Positions 15,783 to 25,119 of a stretch of DNA of 64,000 bases are shown piece after piece. The number at the start of each line of letters is the position of its first letter. The first letter of the stretch is position 1. This DNA is from RPQJ01 sp046347155 (GTDB lineage Bacteria > Pseudomonadota > Gammaproteobacteria > Steroidobacterales > Steroidobacteraceae), in assembly GCA_046347155.1 (NCBI GenBank), contig JAXMGT010000002.1:496001-560000 (forward strand). The letters run 5' to 3'. Below the pieces are notes generated by a model. It did no database searches. It was not told the DNA's origin and saw only the letters and a list, made by a program, of their open reading frames with translations. The translations under genes and the position numbers were made by a program.

Positions 15783-17008
15783 TGCGGCGCGTCGTCGTCA
15801 CCGGCATGGGGGGCGTGTCGTCGCTCGGGTCGCGCTGGCCCGAAGTCGAGGCGGGCCTGCGCGCCGCCGCCAACCGCGTGCGCTACATGAAGGAGTGGGA
15901 GGCCTACCGGGACCTCAATGCGCGCATCGCGGCGCCGATCGACGACTTCGAGCCGCCGGCATCGTGGACTCGCAAGCAGCTGCGCAGCATGGGGCGCGTG
16001 TCGCAGCTCGCCGTGCGCGCGGCAGAGATCGCGCTCGAGCAGGCGGGACTGCTGGGCGACCCGTGGCTCAGGAGCGGGGACGTCGGCGTCGCCTGCGGCT
16101 CCTCGACGGGCAGTACGCCCGACATCAAGGACTTCGGCGCGCTGCTGCTCGGCGGCGAGTCGCCCGGACTGAATGCGAACTCCTACGTCAGGATGATGCC
16201 CCACACCTCGGCGGCCAACGTCGGCATCTTCTTCGGGCTGCGCGGTCGAATCGTCCCGACGTCGAGCGCGTGTGCGTCGGGCAGCCAGGGGATCGGCTAC
16301 GCCTACGAGGCGATCCGGTTCGGGAAGCAGGTCGCGATGCTCGGCGGCGGCGCCGAGGAACTGTGCCCGAGCGAGGCGGTCGCATTCGACATGCTGTATG
16401 CCGCCAGTCGCCGGAACGACTCGCCGGCCGCCACGCCGCGGCCGTTCGACGTCGATCGCGACGGGCTGGTGGTGGGCGAGGGCGCGGGCATGATCGTGCT
16501 CGAGGACCTCGAGCACGCGCGGGCGCGCGGCGCGACGATCCATGCCGAGGTCGTGGGCTACGGCACCAACTCGGACGGCACGCACGTGACACGGCCCGAG
16601 GAAGAGACGATGCGCATCGTCATGGAACTGGCGCTCGCCGACGCCGGCCTGCCGGCATCGGCGATCGGCTACGTCGACGGCCACGGCACGGCGACCGAGC
16701 ACGGCGACATCGCAGAGTCGCGCGCGACGGCGGCGCTCTTCGGTTCGAAAGTGCCGTTCAGCACGCAGAAGGGCTACGTGGGCCACACGCTCGGCGCCTG
16801 CGGCGCACTCGAGGCCTGGTTCGCGATCGAAATGATGAATCGTGGCTGGCTGGCCCCGAACGTCAACCTGGGCTCGGTGGACCCGCGGTGCGGCTCGCTC
16901 GACTACATCGTCGGCGACGGACGCACCGTCGACGTCGAGTACGTGATGAGCAACAATTTTGCATTCGGCGGCGTGAATTCGTCGCTCGTCTTCCGGCGGT
17001 GGGCCTGA
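15782..17008 (+). CDS. Beta-ketoacyl-ACP synthase II-like (FabF/ApeR-like)
   Basis: Condensing enzyme of 408 residues with the complete Cys-His-His triad: Cys164 in SSACASGSQG, His301 in DGHGTATEHGD and His335 in GHTLGACG. The FabF-type C-terminus NNFAFGGVNSS is present. It elongates acyl-ACP with malonyl-ACP. In the E. coli pathway a ketosynthase of this type (ApeR) supports an early or alternative condensation while ApeO-ApeC does the main elongation; this assignment is by analogy. The gene lies immediately after the ketoreductase. Confidence 0.9.
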   Translation: MRRVVVTGMGGVSSLGSRWPEVEAGLRAAANRVRYMKEWEAYRDLNARIAAPIDDFEPPASWTRKQLRSMGRVSQLAVRAAEIALEQAGLLGDPWLRSGDVGVACGSSTGSTPDIKDFGALLLGGESPGLNANSYVRMMPHTSAANVGIFFGLRGRIVPTSSACASGSQGIGYAYEAIRFGKQVAMLGGGAEELCPSEAVAFDMLYAASRRNDSPAATPRPFDVDRDGLVVGEGAGMIVLEDLEHARARGATIHAEVVGYGTNSDGTHVTRPEEETMRIVMELALADAGLPASAIGYVDGHGTATEHGDIAESRATAALFGSKVPFSTQKGYVGHTLGACGALEAWFAIEMMNRGWLAPNVNLGSVDPRCGSLDYIVGDGRTVDVEYVMSNNFAFGGVNSSLVFRRWA

Positions 17009-17072
17009 CGGGTCGACGACACGGCGAGCCGCGAATCGGGTGATTCCGGGACAATCGAGGGGGAACCAAGCC

Positions 17073-17471
17073 ATGAAGACATTTCGCAGAGTCCTGCTGG
17101 CGCTGGCCGCGCTGCTGCCCGCCGTCGCACTCGCCGGCCAGCCGATCCTGAACCTCAAGGACGTGGCGGTCCCGCCGAAGCCGGACGGCTCGAGCTACTC
17201 GGTCGACGACGTGCAGGCGGCGGTCATCGCGGGATGCCGGGTCAAGGGCTGGACGCCGAAGATCGAGGAACCGGGCCGGATCAGCGCCTCGATCCTGGTG
17301 CGCGGCAAGCACTACGCCGAGATCTCGATCACGTACACGCAGTCGGCATATTCGATCCAGTACGTCACGAGCCGGGACCTCGACTACGACGCGAAGACCC
17401 AGGAGATACACCGGAACTACAACAAGTGGATCATCCTGCTTTCCGAGACGATCCAGCGTCAGTTCCGTTGA
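17073..17471 (+). CDS. Small secreted protein of APE cluster, unknown function
   Basis: Exported protein of 132 residues. A signal peptide ending near VALA-GQP is followed by a mixed alpha/beta domain containing VQAAVIAGCRVKGW, SASILVRGKHYAEISITYT and a C-terminal amphipathic helix. There is no lipobox and no membrane segment after the signal. I do not recognise a named domain, but small periplasmic proteins at this position are seen in aryl-polyene clusters. A strong GAGGGGGAA ribosome-binding sequence lies before the ATG at 17073. It is the last gene of the first plus-strand block. Confidence 0.75.
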   Translation: MKTFRRVLLALAALLPAVALAGQPILNLKDVAVPPKPDGSSYSVDDVQAAVIAGCRVKGWTPKIEEPGRISASILVRGKHYAEISITYTQSAYSIQYVTSRDLDYDAKTQEIHRNYNKWIILLSETIQRQFR

Positions 17472-17487
17472 TCCGTCGGCCGGACGG

Positions 17488-18591
17488 TCACCCGGGGTGC
17501 CTGCACACGAGCAGCGTGTGGACCGAGCCGAGCGCCCGGTCTTCCTCGACCTCGAGACCCGCCTCCGCGATGCATCGAAGCAGGTCGTCCGAGTGATACA
17601 TCCGGCTCGTGCCGTTCGCGATGATCGTGAAGTAGATCGACGTCGCGTGCAGGCACAGCCGCCCGACCTCGTTCGGTTGCCGGTCCCAGCAGGTTTCGTT
17701 GATGTAGAGGCGGCCACCGGGCGCCAGTGCCGCTGCTCCGCGGCGTATCAGCTCGACGACGTCCGATTCGGGGAAGCAGTCGAGGAACTGGCTCATCCAG
17801 ACCGCGTCATAGCCCGACGGCAATGCATTGCCATGGTCGAGCAGGTCCATCGCGATGCCGTCGACCCTGTCCGCGACCCCCGCCGCGCCGGCCTGCGCGC
17901 GTGCGACCGCGAGCTGGCCGGGCAGGTCCACGATCGTGACGGAGACGTCCGGTGCGCGCTGAGTGCAGGCGATCGCGAACTTTCCCGTGTTGCCGCCGAC
18001 GTCGAGGATCCGGCGAGGCCGTCGTGCCAGGATGAGGTCGAGCGCAAGGGGAAACGCGCGATCCGAGTAGAAGTGGTCGAAGTCGAGCCAGCTCGTCCGG
18101 GCGGGCTCCGGCAGGTGGGGCAGCGCTTCGTAGAGCGTGGGCCACGGTCCGAACACCTCGAGCCCGGCCGGCCGGCCTTCGCGCAGCGCCTCTTCGAGCC
18201 TGTGCGCGCCCAGGTAACAGACGTCGTGCACGAAGTCCATGTTGATGCGCGTGAGTTCGTCGTGCAGCAGCAGCCGTCCCGCACGGTCGATCCGGAAGCG
18301 CCAGCCGTCCGCCGCCACGAGGTTCATCGAAAGGCAGGCCTCAAGCAGCACCCGCGCGGCATACAGCGAAATGCCGGCGCGCTCGGCGACTTCGACGGGC
18401 AGCAGCCCGGGTCGCCCGGCAGTCTCCAGTGCGCCGAGCACCCCGAGGTTGCGCGCGGCGCGTGCAGCCTGGAAGAGCAGCGGCCCGAACGCGATGCGTT
18501 GCACGTCCAGGTGCGGGGACAGCGCATTCCGTTGCCTGGCGGTTTCCAATGGGCACTCCGTTTCGAGCGGGCCGTTGCGCTTGGATAGCAC
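17488..18591 (-). CDS. SAM-dependent methyltransferase, O-methyltransferase family 2-like
   Basis: Protein of 367 residues. It has an N-terminal winged-helix dimerisation domain (GLLPVEVAERAGISLYAARVLL near residues 62-85) and a Rossmann SAM-binding domain with ILDVGGNTGKFAI near 195. The C-terminal region carries GGRLYINETCWD. This fits the hydroxyindole/acetylserotonin-type methyltransferases. In the aryl-polyene setting it may methylate the aromatic head group. It is the only gene on the minus strand between two plus-strand blocks. The start is GTG at 18591, somewhat uncertain because the first 20 residues are not conserved-looking. Confidence 0.82.
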   Translation of the reverse strand: MLSKRNGPLETECPLETARQRNALSPHLDVQRIAFGPLLFQAARAARNLGVLGALETAGRPGLLPVEVAERAGISLYAARVLLEACLSMNLVAADGWRFRIDRAGRLLLHDELTRINMDFVHDVCYLGAHRLEEALREGRPAGLEVFGPWPTLYEALPHLPEPARTSWLDFDHFYSDRAFPLALDLILARRPRRILDVGGNTGKFAIACTQRAPDVSVTIVDLPGQLAVARAQAGAAGVADRVDGIAMDLLDHGNALPSGYDAVWMSQFLDCFPESDVVELIRRGAAALAPGGRLYINETCWDRQPNEVGRLCLHATSIYFTIIANGTSRMYHSDDLLRCIAEAGLEVEEDRALGSVHTLLVCRHPG

Positions 18592-18700
18592 AATCGACGA
18601 TGTCGCGGGAGGGGGCGTCGCCCGCGGCCGGGACGCTGGAGGGACCCCGCGCCATGCCGACGGTCGTTGAGGATCGGGTACGGGGCCTGGGCCGTCGACG

Positions 18701-19999
18701 ATGATGCATCACGTGCTTCCTGCCGGTGATGAGCGACGCCCGGTGGTCTGGTGCGACGGCCGGGTGCTCACGGCTGGCGACGTCCGCGGCGCTGCGGCAC
18801 GCGTCGCGTCGTCGTTGCCGGCCGCCGGTGCGGCATTGAACCTCTGCGAGGACCGCTACCGCTTCCTGCTGGTCTTCTGCGCGGCGGCGCTGCGTGGAAC
18901 CCGGCTCGTGCTGCCGCCGTCGCGTGCGCCGCGGGTGGTCGCGGAGATTTCGGCCCGAGAGGCGGCGGCGGTCGTCTGCGACGACGCCTGGGTCGACGCG
19001 GCGCTCGGTCGGACGCCCGCGGATCGGTCGGACGACGCGCGCGATTCGTTCGCGACGATCGCGTACACGTCGGGCAGCACCGGCGAACCGCAGGCCCATG
19101 CGAAGCGCCTCGACGCGCTCGCGCGATGCACGTTCGCGAAAGCGGGCGCGTTCGATTTCGCGGTCGGCGGCCCGACGCGCTGGATCGTGGCGACCGTGCC
19201 GCCGCAGCACCTGTTCGGACTCGAGTTCTCCGTGCTGCTGCCGCTGCTGCTGCCGCTGGCCGTGCATTCCGGGCGGCCGCTGTTGCCGGCCGACGTCGTG
19301 GCGACGATCGGCAGCGTCCCGGCGCCGCGCGTGCTCGTGACGACGCCGCTGCACCTGCGCGTGCTGGTCGAATCCGGCGTCGCGATGCCACCGGTCGAAC
19401 GGGTGATCTCGGCCACGGCACCACTCGACCGTGCCCTCGCGGCCCGCGCCGAGGCGGCCTGGAACTGCCGGGTCACCGAGGCGTTCGGGTCGACGGAGAC
19501 CTGTGCGATCGCGGTGCGCGAACCGACCCGTGAGCCGGGGTGGCGGCCGTTCGAGGGCGTGCGACTCGCGCCGGGCGACGCCTCCACGGTCGTCGAGGCG
19601 CCTTGGCTCGAGTCCCCCGCACTGCTCCACGACGTCCTGGCGATCCGTGCGGACGGGTTGTTTGCGGTCGCGGGTCGCAGCGCCGACCTCGTCGAGGTGG
19701 CCGGCAAGCGCGCATCGATCGCGGACCTCACGCGACGGTTGCTCGACGTGCCGGGCGTCCGCGACGCGGTGGTCGTGCAGCTCGAAGCCGGCGCGCCGGG
19801 GCCGAACAGGGTCGCGGCACTGGTCGTCGCGCCCGGGCTGCGGCCCGTCGAGATACTGGGTCGATTGCGGGAATCCATGGATCCCGTGTTCCTTCCGCGA
19901 CCACTCGTGATCGTCGATGCGATTCCGCGATCCGAGGTCGGAAAGGCGACCCGCAGTCGGGTGCTGGAACTGCTCGGCCGCCACGGTCCGGCGCCCTGA
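18701..19999 (+). CDS. AMP-dependent aryl-acid/acyl ligase (ApeH-like)
   Basis: Adenylate-forming enzyme of 432 residues, shorter than acyl-CoA ligases (about 500-550). The P-loop-like motif AYTSGSTGEPQAHAK lies at 121-135. Further motifs are TEAFGSTETCAIA near 260-272 and a C-terminal GRSADLVEVAGKRASI with IPRSEVGKATRS, which carries the conserved lysine. In the pathway it would activate the aromatic starter acid and load it on an ACP. It starts the second plus-strand block, divergent from the methyltransferase. Tandem ATGs occur at 18701 and 18704. Confidence 0.87.
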   Translation: MMHHVLPAGDERRPVVWCDGRVLTAGDVRGAAARVASSLPAAGAALNLCEDRYRFLLVFCAAALRGTRLVLPPSRAPRVVAEISAREAAAVVCDDAWVDAALGRTPADRSDDARDSFATIAYTSGSTGEPQAHAKRLDALARCTFAKAGAFDFAVGGPTRWIVATVPPQHLFGLEFSVLLPLLLPLAVHSGRPLLPADVVATIGSVPAPRVLVTTPLHLRVLVESGVAMPPVERVISATAPLDRALAARAEAAWNCRVTEAFGSTETCAIAVREPTREPGWRPFEGVRLAPGDASTVVEAPWLESPALLHDVLAIRADGLFAVAGRSADLVEVAGKRASIADLTRRLLDVPGVRDAVVVQLEAGAPGPNRVAALVVAPGLRPVEILGRLRESMDPVFLPRPLVIVDAIPRSEVGKATRSRVLELLGRHGPAP

Positions 20000-20018
20000 G
20001 GGACGGGGGTCCGTGTGT

Positions 20019-20024
20019 TAGGAT
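20019..20024 (+). promoter_or_regulatory. Candidate minus-10 element before second ACP gene
   Basis: TAGGAT in the short gap after the ligase gene. It could drive the ACP-ketosynthase-CLF genes. No clear minus-35 box was seen. Confidence 0.25.
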
Positions 20025-20075
20025 TGCACGCGAGTTCAACGAGAATTCGTGCACGAGCCGGAGAGCCCGACACTG

Positions 20076-20375
20076 ATGCCGATCGTCCAGACGCCGACAG
20101 AGAAGGAACTTGCGGAGCTGCTGGTCGAAAGCCTCAACCTCGACGAGGTCAGGCCGGAAGAAATCGATCCGGAGGCGCCCCTGTTCGGGGCTGGACTGGG
20201 TCTCGATTCGATCGACGCACTCGAACTGGCGCTCGCGGTGTCGCGGCGCTTCGGGATACAGCTCAAGTCCGACGACGAGGACAATCGCCGGATCTTCGGT
20301 TCGCTCAGGGCGCTCGCCCTGCACGTCGAACGGACCCGCGTCGCCGGATCGGAGCACTGCCAGCAGGGCGTCTGA
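20076..20375 (+). CDS. Acyl carrier protein 2 of APE cluster (ApeE-like)
   Basis: Carrier protein of 99 residues. The phosphopantetheine site is Ser45 in GLGLDSIDALELALAV, and the preceding PLFGAG is typical of the ApeE-type group. The C-terminal helix runs from IFGSLRALALHVERT. The ATG at 20076 places the first helix ten residues in, and a GGAGAG stretch lies upstream. An in-frame GTG at 20049 would add nine residues and is a real alternative. Its stop directly abuts the GTG of the ketosynthase. Confidence 0.88.
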   Translation: MPIVQTPTEKELAELLVESLNLDEVRPEEIDPEAPLFGAGLGLDSIDALELALAVSRRFGIQLKSDDEDNRRIFGSLRALALHVERTRVAGSEHCQQGV

Positions 20376-21569
20376 GTGCCGGTCCGGATCGTCCCGCTGA
20401 GGGTCACGGCCTACACGCTGACGAGTGCAGCCGGTGCGGGACGCGAGGCGACACTCGCGGCGCTGCGCGGGTATCGCAGCGGCCTGCGGGCCAACGACTT
20501 CTCGACGCCGCCACTGGATACCTGGATAGGACGGGTCACCGGTCTCGAGGATCGGCCGCTGCCCGCGCACCTCCGCGCCTGGGACAGCCGGAACAACCGG
20601 CTCGCGTGGCTCGGGCTCGAGACGGACGGGTTTGCGGAACGGGTGGCGGCCGTGCGAGCCCGACACGGCGCCGACCGGGTCGCGGTGGTCATCGGCACGT
20701 CGACGGCGAGCATCGGGGGGACCGAGGAGGCCTATCGGCGGCTCGGCCCGCGTGGCGAGTTCCCGGCCGACCTGGCCATCCCGGCGATACACAACCCTCA
20801 ATCGGCGGCGGGATTCGTACAGCAGGCGCTCGACCTCGACGGCATCTGCCTCACCGTGGCGACGGCCTGTTCATCGAGCGCGAAGGTCTTTGCCCAGGCG
20901 GAGCGGCTCCTGCGCCTCGGGCTGGCGGATGCCGCCGTCGTCGGCGGCGTCGATTCGCTCTGCGGCAGCGTGCTCTTCGGATTCAATTCGCTGGAACTCC
21001 TCTCGCCGGAGCCCTGCCGGCCGTTCGACGTCGGCCGGCGCGGCATCAACATCGGTGAGGCCGCCGGTTTCGCATTGCTCGAGCGCGATGGAGCGGCCGG
21101 GCCCTGGCTGCGGGGCTACGGGGAATCGAGCGATGCGCACCACATGTCGTCGCCGCATCCCGAAGGACTCGGCGCCCGTGCGGCGATCTCGGCCGCCCTC
21201 GGGTCCGGCGGGCTGGTGCCGGGCGACGTCCGCTACATCAACCTGCATGGCACGGCGAGCCTCAAGAACGACGAGGTCGAGGCCGCCGTCGTCGCCGGCG
21301 CGTTTCCGGCGACGACACGCGCCAGTTCCACGAAAGCGTGGACCGGTCACACGCTCGGTGCGGCCGGCATCGTCGAGGCGGCGATTGCGATGCTGGCGAT
21401 CGAGCACGACTTCGTTCCCGGTACGCTGAACTGCGGGAGCCTCGACCCCTGCTGCGGACCGCAGATCGCGACCCGCAACGAGGAGGCCGACGTCGCACTC
21501 GCGCTCAGCTTTTCGTTCGGGTTCGGCGGCAGCAATTGCGTCCTCGCGTTTGCGAGGTCTCGCTCATGA
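20376..21569 (+). CDS. Beta-ketoacyl synthase (ApeO-like)
   Basis: Condensing enzyme of 397 residues with the triad intact: Cys165 in ATACSSSAKVF, His291 in NLHGTASLKNDE and His325 in GHTLGAAG. NFGSN-type FGGSNCVLAF closes the fold. Together with the following chain-length factor it resembles the ApeO-ApeC heterodimer that elongates aryl-polyene chains. The start is GTG at 20376, immediately after the ACP stop. Its stop overlaps the next ATG as ATGA, as expected for subunits made in equal amounts. Confidence 0.9.
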   Translation: MPVRIVPLRVTAYTLTSAAGAGREATLAALRGYRSGLRANDFSTPPLDTWIGRVTGLEDRPLPAHLRAWDSRNNRLAWLGLETDGFAERVAAVRARHGADRVAVVIGTSTASIGGTEEAYRRLGPRGEFPADLAIPAIHNPQSAAGFVQQALDLDGICLTVATACSSSAKVFAQAERLLRLGLADAAVVGGVDSLCGSVLFGFNSLELLSPEPCRPFDVGRRGINIGEAAGFALLERDGAAGPWLRGYGESSDAHHMSSPHPEGLGARAAISAALGSGGLVPGDVRYINLHGTASLKNDEVEAAVVAGAFPATTRASSTKAWTGHTLGAAGIVEAAIAMLAIEHDFVPGTLNCGSLDPCCGPQIATRNEEADVALALSFSFGFGGSNCVLAFARSRS

Positions 21570-22363
21570 CCTCACGCTGCGCGGGCCGTGCGTCGATCGA
21601 ATCGGTCGGATTCTGGTCCCGGGGCCGGGGCGGCTGGCCCGATGCGTTCGACGCGATCGTCCGCGAACCCGGCGCGGCGGATTCCGCAGGTTCACCGGTC
21701 GCCGCGGTGCTCGGACCGACCGAGCGCAGGCGAGCGTCCGATTCGGTCGCGCTGGCGCTCGACGTGGCGCACCAGGCCTGCAGGGCCGCGGGGCGCGGAC
21801 CGACGGAACTCCGCAGCGTGTTCGCCTCGATGCACGGCGACCTCGCGATCACCGACTACCTGTGCTCGACGCTCGCGAAGGATCCGCTCGGCCTGTCGCC
21901 GACCCGATTCCACAACTCGGTCCACAACGCGGCCGCAGGTTACTGGACGATCGGCACCGGCTGTCGGGAGCCGTACACGGCCATCGCCGCGGGCGACTGC
22001 ACGGCCGGCGAGGGATTGCTCGAGGCACTCGCCGAGGTCGCGTGCGAAGACAGGCCGGTGCTGTTCGTGGCCTGCGACACCGACGCCCGCGGACCGCTGG
22101 TGGCGGTGTCGCCCAGCACCGGTCGGCTCGGCTTCGCGCTGGTGCTCGGACCGGTCGTGCCGGATCGCGCGTCGCGTCGCATCGATTGGGACGTCGTCGC
22201 CGGCGACCGTTCCAGGCCGCGGACGCCGGCCGGCGCAGCGCTCGCCGGCAATGCGATGAGCCCGGTCGTCCCGCTCGCGGAAGCGATCGCCGCGCCGGGC
22301 CCGGCGACGGTCCGGCTGGCCCTGTCCCGCACACTGGCCCTGGAACTGCGCCTCTCAGGCTGA
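21566..22363 (+). CDS. Ketosynthase chain-length factor (ApeC-like)
   Basis: Protein of 265 residues, shorter than a full ketosynthase, matching the beta-ketoacyl synthase-like N-terminal family used as chain-length factor in aryl-polyene synthesis. SPTRFHNSVHNAAAGYWTI and AIAAGDCTAGEGLLEALAE are recognisable, the second sitting where ketosynthases carry the catalytic Cys region. The second half with the two catalytic His residues is missing, so it should not condense on its own. It probably pairs with the upstream ketosynthase. Its end overlaps the convergent dehydratase by nine bases. Confidence 0.87.
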   Translation: MTSRCAGRASIESVGFWSRGRGGWPDAFDAIVREPGAADSAGSPVAAVLGPTERRRASDSVALALDVAHQACRAAGRGPTELRSVFASMHGDLAITDYLCSTLAKDPLGLSPTRFHNSVHNAAAGYWTIGTGCREPYTAIAAGDCTAGEGLLEALAEVACEDRPVLFVACDTDARGPLVAVSPSTGRLGFALVLGPVVPDRASRRIDWDVVAGDRSRPRTPAGAALAGNAMSPVVPLAEAIAAPGPATVRLALSRTLALELRLSG

Positions 22364-22798
22364 CCGGGGTCCGCTCACGGCGATCGCGGCAACGCGGCCT
22401 TCGGCGATCGCCGCGCCGTCGTGGCAGACCTCGAACCGGTACTGCATCCCGTTCGGCGACACCTGCAGGCGCTGCGCGGACACGACAACTTCTTGTGGCA
22501 GGTCATCGGCGCGCTCGACCCTCAGCACGACTTCGTGCAGGGAGACGAGCAGCGCTGGAGCGGCACGGAGGCCGGACGAACGTGCGACGAGGCCACCGTG
22601 CAGCGCCATGGCCTGCGCCCCGTATTCACAGAGATGGATCGCGGACAGCGTCCCGGCCGAACGCAGTGGATTGCCAGGGTCCCGGTGCGAGCGGGTGGCG
22701 GCGACCACCCTCGAGTCGTCCCACTCGACGATGCGCTCGAGGAGGCACATGCGGCCCTGGTGCGGGATCAGCGACGCGATGAGTTCACGATCGCTCAT
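22355..22798 (-). CDS. ApeP-like 3-hydroxyacyl-ACP dehydratase
   Basis: Hotdog protein of 147 residues: LIPHQGRMCLLERIVEWDD at the N-terminus carries the catalytic His, and HLCEYGAQAMALH near 55-67 carries the Glu. It matches the ApeP group that dehydrates the growing polyene chain. It is the last gene of the minus-strand transport block. Its ATG at 22798 lies inside the end of the exporter gene (14-base overlap), and its 3' end overlaps the convergent chain-length factor gene. Confidence 0.87.
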   Translation of the reverse strand: MSDRELIASLIPHQGRMCLLERIVEWDDSRVVAATRSHRDPGNPLRSAGTLSAIHLCEYGAQAMALHGGLVARSSGLRAAPALLVSLHEVVLRVERADDLPQEVVVSAQRLQVSPNGMQYRFEVCHDGAAIAEGRVAAIAVSGPRSA

Positions 22799-25115
22799 GG
22801 CCCGCCGACCGTTCGGGCCGCGTCAGCAGCAGTGCGAGGAAGAAGTTCGCGACGACGCCCAGCGTCACGGTGACCCCGATGCCCCGGAGGACCGGCAGCG
22901 ACGAAGCGGCGAGCACCGCGAACACGACGAACGTCGAGATCGAGCAGACGATCACCGCGTGCAGCGTGCGCAACTGCTCGTCCCGGTCGCTCGCCGCGTG
23001 TTCGAAGAACAGTGCGTAGTCGAGCCCGAGGCCCGCGGCGAGCACCAGCGCAATGAGGCCGAACAGGCTGATCGCGCTCCCGCTCGCGTGCAGCAGCGCG
23101 AGCACCAGCAGCGTCGAGAGCGCGACGGGTCGCAGCACGCGGATGGCGCGGCGGGCGTTGCCGAGCGCGAGCCACACGACGCCCGACAGCAGCAGCGCCG
23201 CGACCCCGAGGCTCGCGAGGACCCTGTCGCGCTGCGCGACTACCAGTTCCTCGGAGGCTGCCTTCAGGTCGAGCAGCGTCGCCCGGTCGGCGCCCGCGAC
23301 GGACGCCAGTGCGGCCGCGTCGCGCACGCCGCGCAAAGTGACGAGTGCGAGCCAGTGATCACCCGACCGCCGGAGCAGGGAGCCTACCGGTGCCTCGATC
23401 GGCGTTCCGGCGAGCCTGGCCGGCGTGAGGGGCGGCAGGTGCCTCGCCTGTTCGACTTCGTCGAGGAATCGATCGAAGGCGCCGGCCCGGAAGGGCATGC
23501 CGGCGGACGCGGTGCCGAGTTCGCCGGCCAGCGTCGCCCGGTCCGGCAGCGCCGCACGGCGGCGTTCCTGCACCGCGACCGATGGCAGGTAGCGCGCCGG
23601 ATGCTCGTAGCCCGCGATGGCCCCGCGTTGCACCAGTCCGGCCAGCCGGGGCTCCAGCCGTTCGCACCGCTCGAGTGCCGCCTCCGCCGTCGGCGCCGTC
23701 ACGACGATCAGGTAACGCATGTCCGCGGCGCCGAGTTCCGAGCGCAGTCGTGCGTCCAGTTCCAGCAGCGGGCGTGGCACCGGCGTCAGCGCGCCGAGAT
23801 CGTTCTCCCAGAGCGGGCCGCGCGCCATGACCAGGCCTGCGATGCCGGCGAGCGCGAGTGCCGGCGCGAGCCAGCGTGGGCGCGGCAGGGCCTCGAGTAC
23901 GCCCCAGAGCGGGGCGAGCCCGGCGGACGCCGCGCGATCCGGGGCGTCGGCGGGCATCAGCGGTGGCAGCAGCAGTCGGGTCGTGACGCTGGCCACGGCC
24001 AGCCCGCTGATCGCGAAGACCGCGAGCTGCGCGAGGCCGTTCACGCCGGAGAACAGGAAGGCGAGATACGCGATGCAGGTGCTCGCCACCCCGGTCGCGA
24101 GCGTCGGCCAGATCCTGCGCGCCGTGTCGGCCGCCGGGACGCCGCGGCGCTGGTGGCTCAGCAGGTGGATCGGGTAGTCCTGGGCGACGCCGATCAGCGT
24201 GAACCCGAAGGCGAGCGTGATCCCGTGCACGGCGCCGTACAGCGCGCCGACAGCCACGAGCCCGGCAATGCCGCCACTCAGCAGCGGGAGCGTGCCGAGT
24301 GCCGTCGCGATGCCGCTGCGGTACGCCAGCACCAGCAGCGCGAGCATCGCGATCGTATCCACGATGCCAATGATCGTCGCGTCGTGGCGTGTTTTCTCCT
24401 CCATCATCACCGAATAGGCGCCCGCGCCGGTGACCGTCATGCGGGCGGCGGTGCTGCCGCGGGCGGCCTCGAACGCCGCACGCAGCGCCCCGATCGCGGC
24501 CCGCTGGGCACCCGGGTCGAATCCCCCGCCCGCCGTCTGGGCCAGCAGCAGGGCCGCGCGCCCATCGCGCGTGAACCACGCCTCGTCGATCCTCCGGGGC
24601 TCGGACGCGGGCTGCCAGTTCCGCGCGAGCGTCACCGCCTCGAGCGTGGGGTCGCGGCCGATCCACGGCTCGAGCATCGCGGCGGCCGGCGACGCGAGGT
24701 CCATCAGGCGATTCCCGAGCTCCCGCCGCAGGTGATCGGCGTCGAGCGGGTGTTCGTCGAACGAACGGCTGAGCAGGTAGCGATAGGGCAGCAGCGCATC
24801 CGGCACCTGCGTGACCGCATCGTCGCCGTTCGAAACGAACCGGAACGCGGGATCCCGGCGAAGCCGCTCGGCCATCGACCGCGTGATGCCGGAAAGAGCG
24901 CCCGTGGTCCCGCCCTCGACGCTGGCGATGAGCAACGCCGACGCCGGGCTCTGACCGATCTCATCGAGCAACAGCGCCTGTTGCGGCGTGCGCGCCTCGG
25001 GCAGGAACAGTCGGAGATCCGAACTGATGACCAGCGAGCGCTGCACGTAAGCGCCGAGCAGCAGCAGCGCGGCGAGCCAGGCCGCGACGATCGCAAGTCG
25101 GGTGCGCGGCCGCAC
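22785..25115 (-). CDS. MMPL-family exporter of APE cluster
   Basis: RND-superfamily inner-membrane protein of 776 residues with two repeated halves. Each half has one membrane helix, a periplasmic domain and a bundle of five helices (first helix near residues 7-24; bundles about 250-400 and 620-765). Segments such as GFTLIGVAQDYPIHLLSH and LGLDYALFFEHA resemble the conserved helix-4 region with acidic residues used in proton relay. In aryl-polyene clusters an MMPL exporter is thought to move the polyene lipid from the inner membrane. The start is GTG at 25115, four bases after the LolA-like gene. Confidence 0.92.
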   Translation of the reverse strand: MRPRTRLAIVAAWLAALLLLGAYVQRSLVISSDLRLFLPEARTPQQALLLDEIGQSPASALLIASVEGGTTGALSGITRSMAERLRRDPAFRFVSNGDDAVTQVPDALLPYRYLLSRSFDEHPLDADHLRRELGNRLMDLASPAAAMLEPWIGRDPTLEAVTLARNWQPASEPRRIDEAWFTRDGRAALLLAQTAGGGFDPGAQRAAIGALRAAFEAARGSTAARMTVTGAGAYSVMMEEKTRHDATIIGIVDTIAMLALLVLAYRSGIATALGTLPLLSGGIAGLVAVGALYGAVHGITLAFGFTLIGVAQDYPIHLLSHQRRGVPAADTARRIWPTLATGVASTCIAYLAFLFSGVNGLAQLAVFAISGLAVASVTTRLLLPPLMPADAPDRAASAGLAPLWGVLEALPRPRWLAPALALAGIAGLVMARGPLWENDLGALTPVPRPLLELDARLRSELGAADMRYLIVVTAPTAEAALERCERLEPRLAGLVQRGAIAGYEHPARYLPSVAVQERRRAALPDRATLAGELGTASAGMPFRAGAFDRFLDEVEQARHLPPLTPARLAGTPIEAPVGSLLRRSGDHWLALVTLRGVRDAAALASVAGADRATLLDLKAASEELVVAQRDRVLASLGVAALLLSGVVWLALGNARRAIRVLRPVALSTLLVLALLHASGSAISLFGLIALVLAAGLGLDYALFFEHAASDRDEQLRTLHAVIVCSISTFVVFAVLAASSLPVLRGIGVTVTLGVVANFFLALLLTRPERSAGHERS

Positions 25116-25119
25116 GGAC

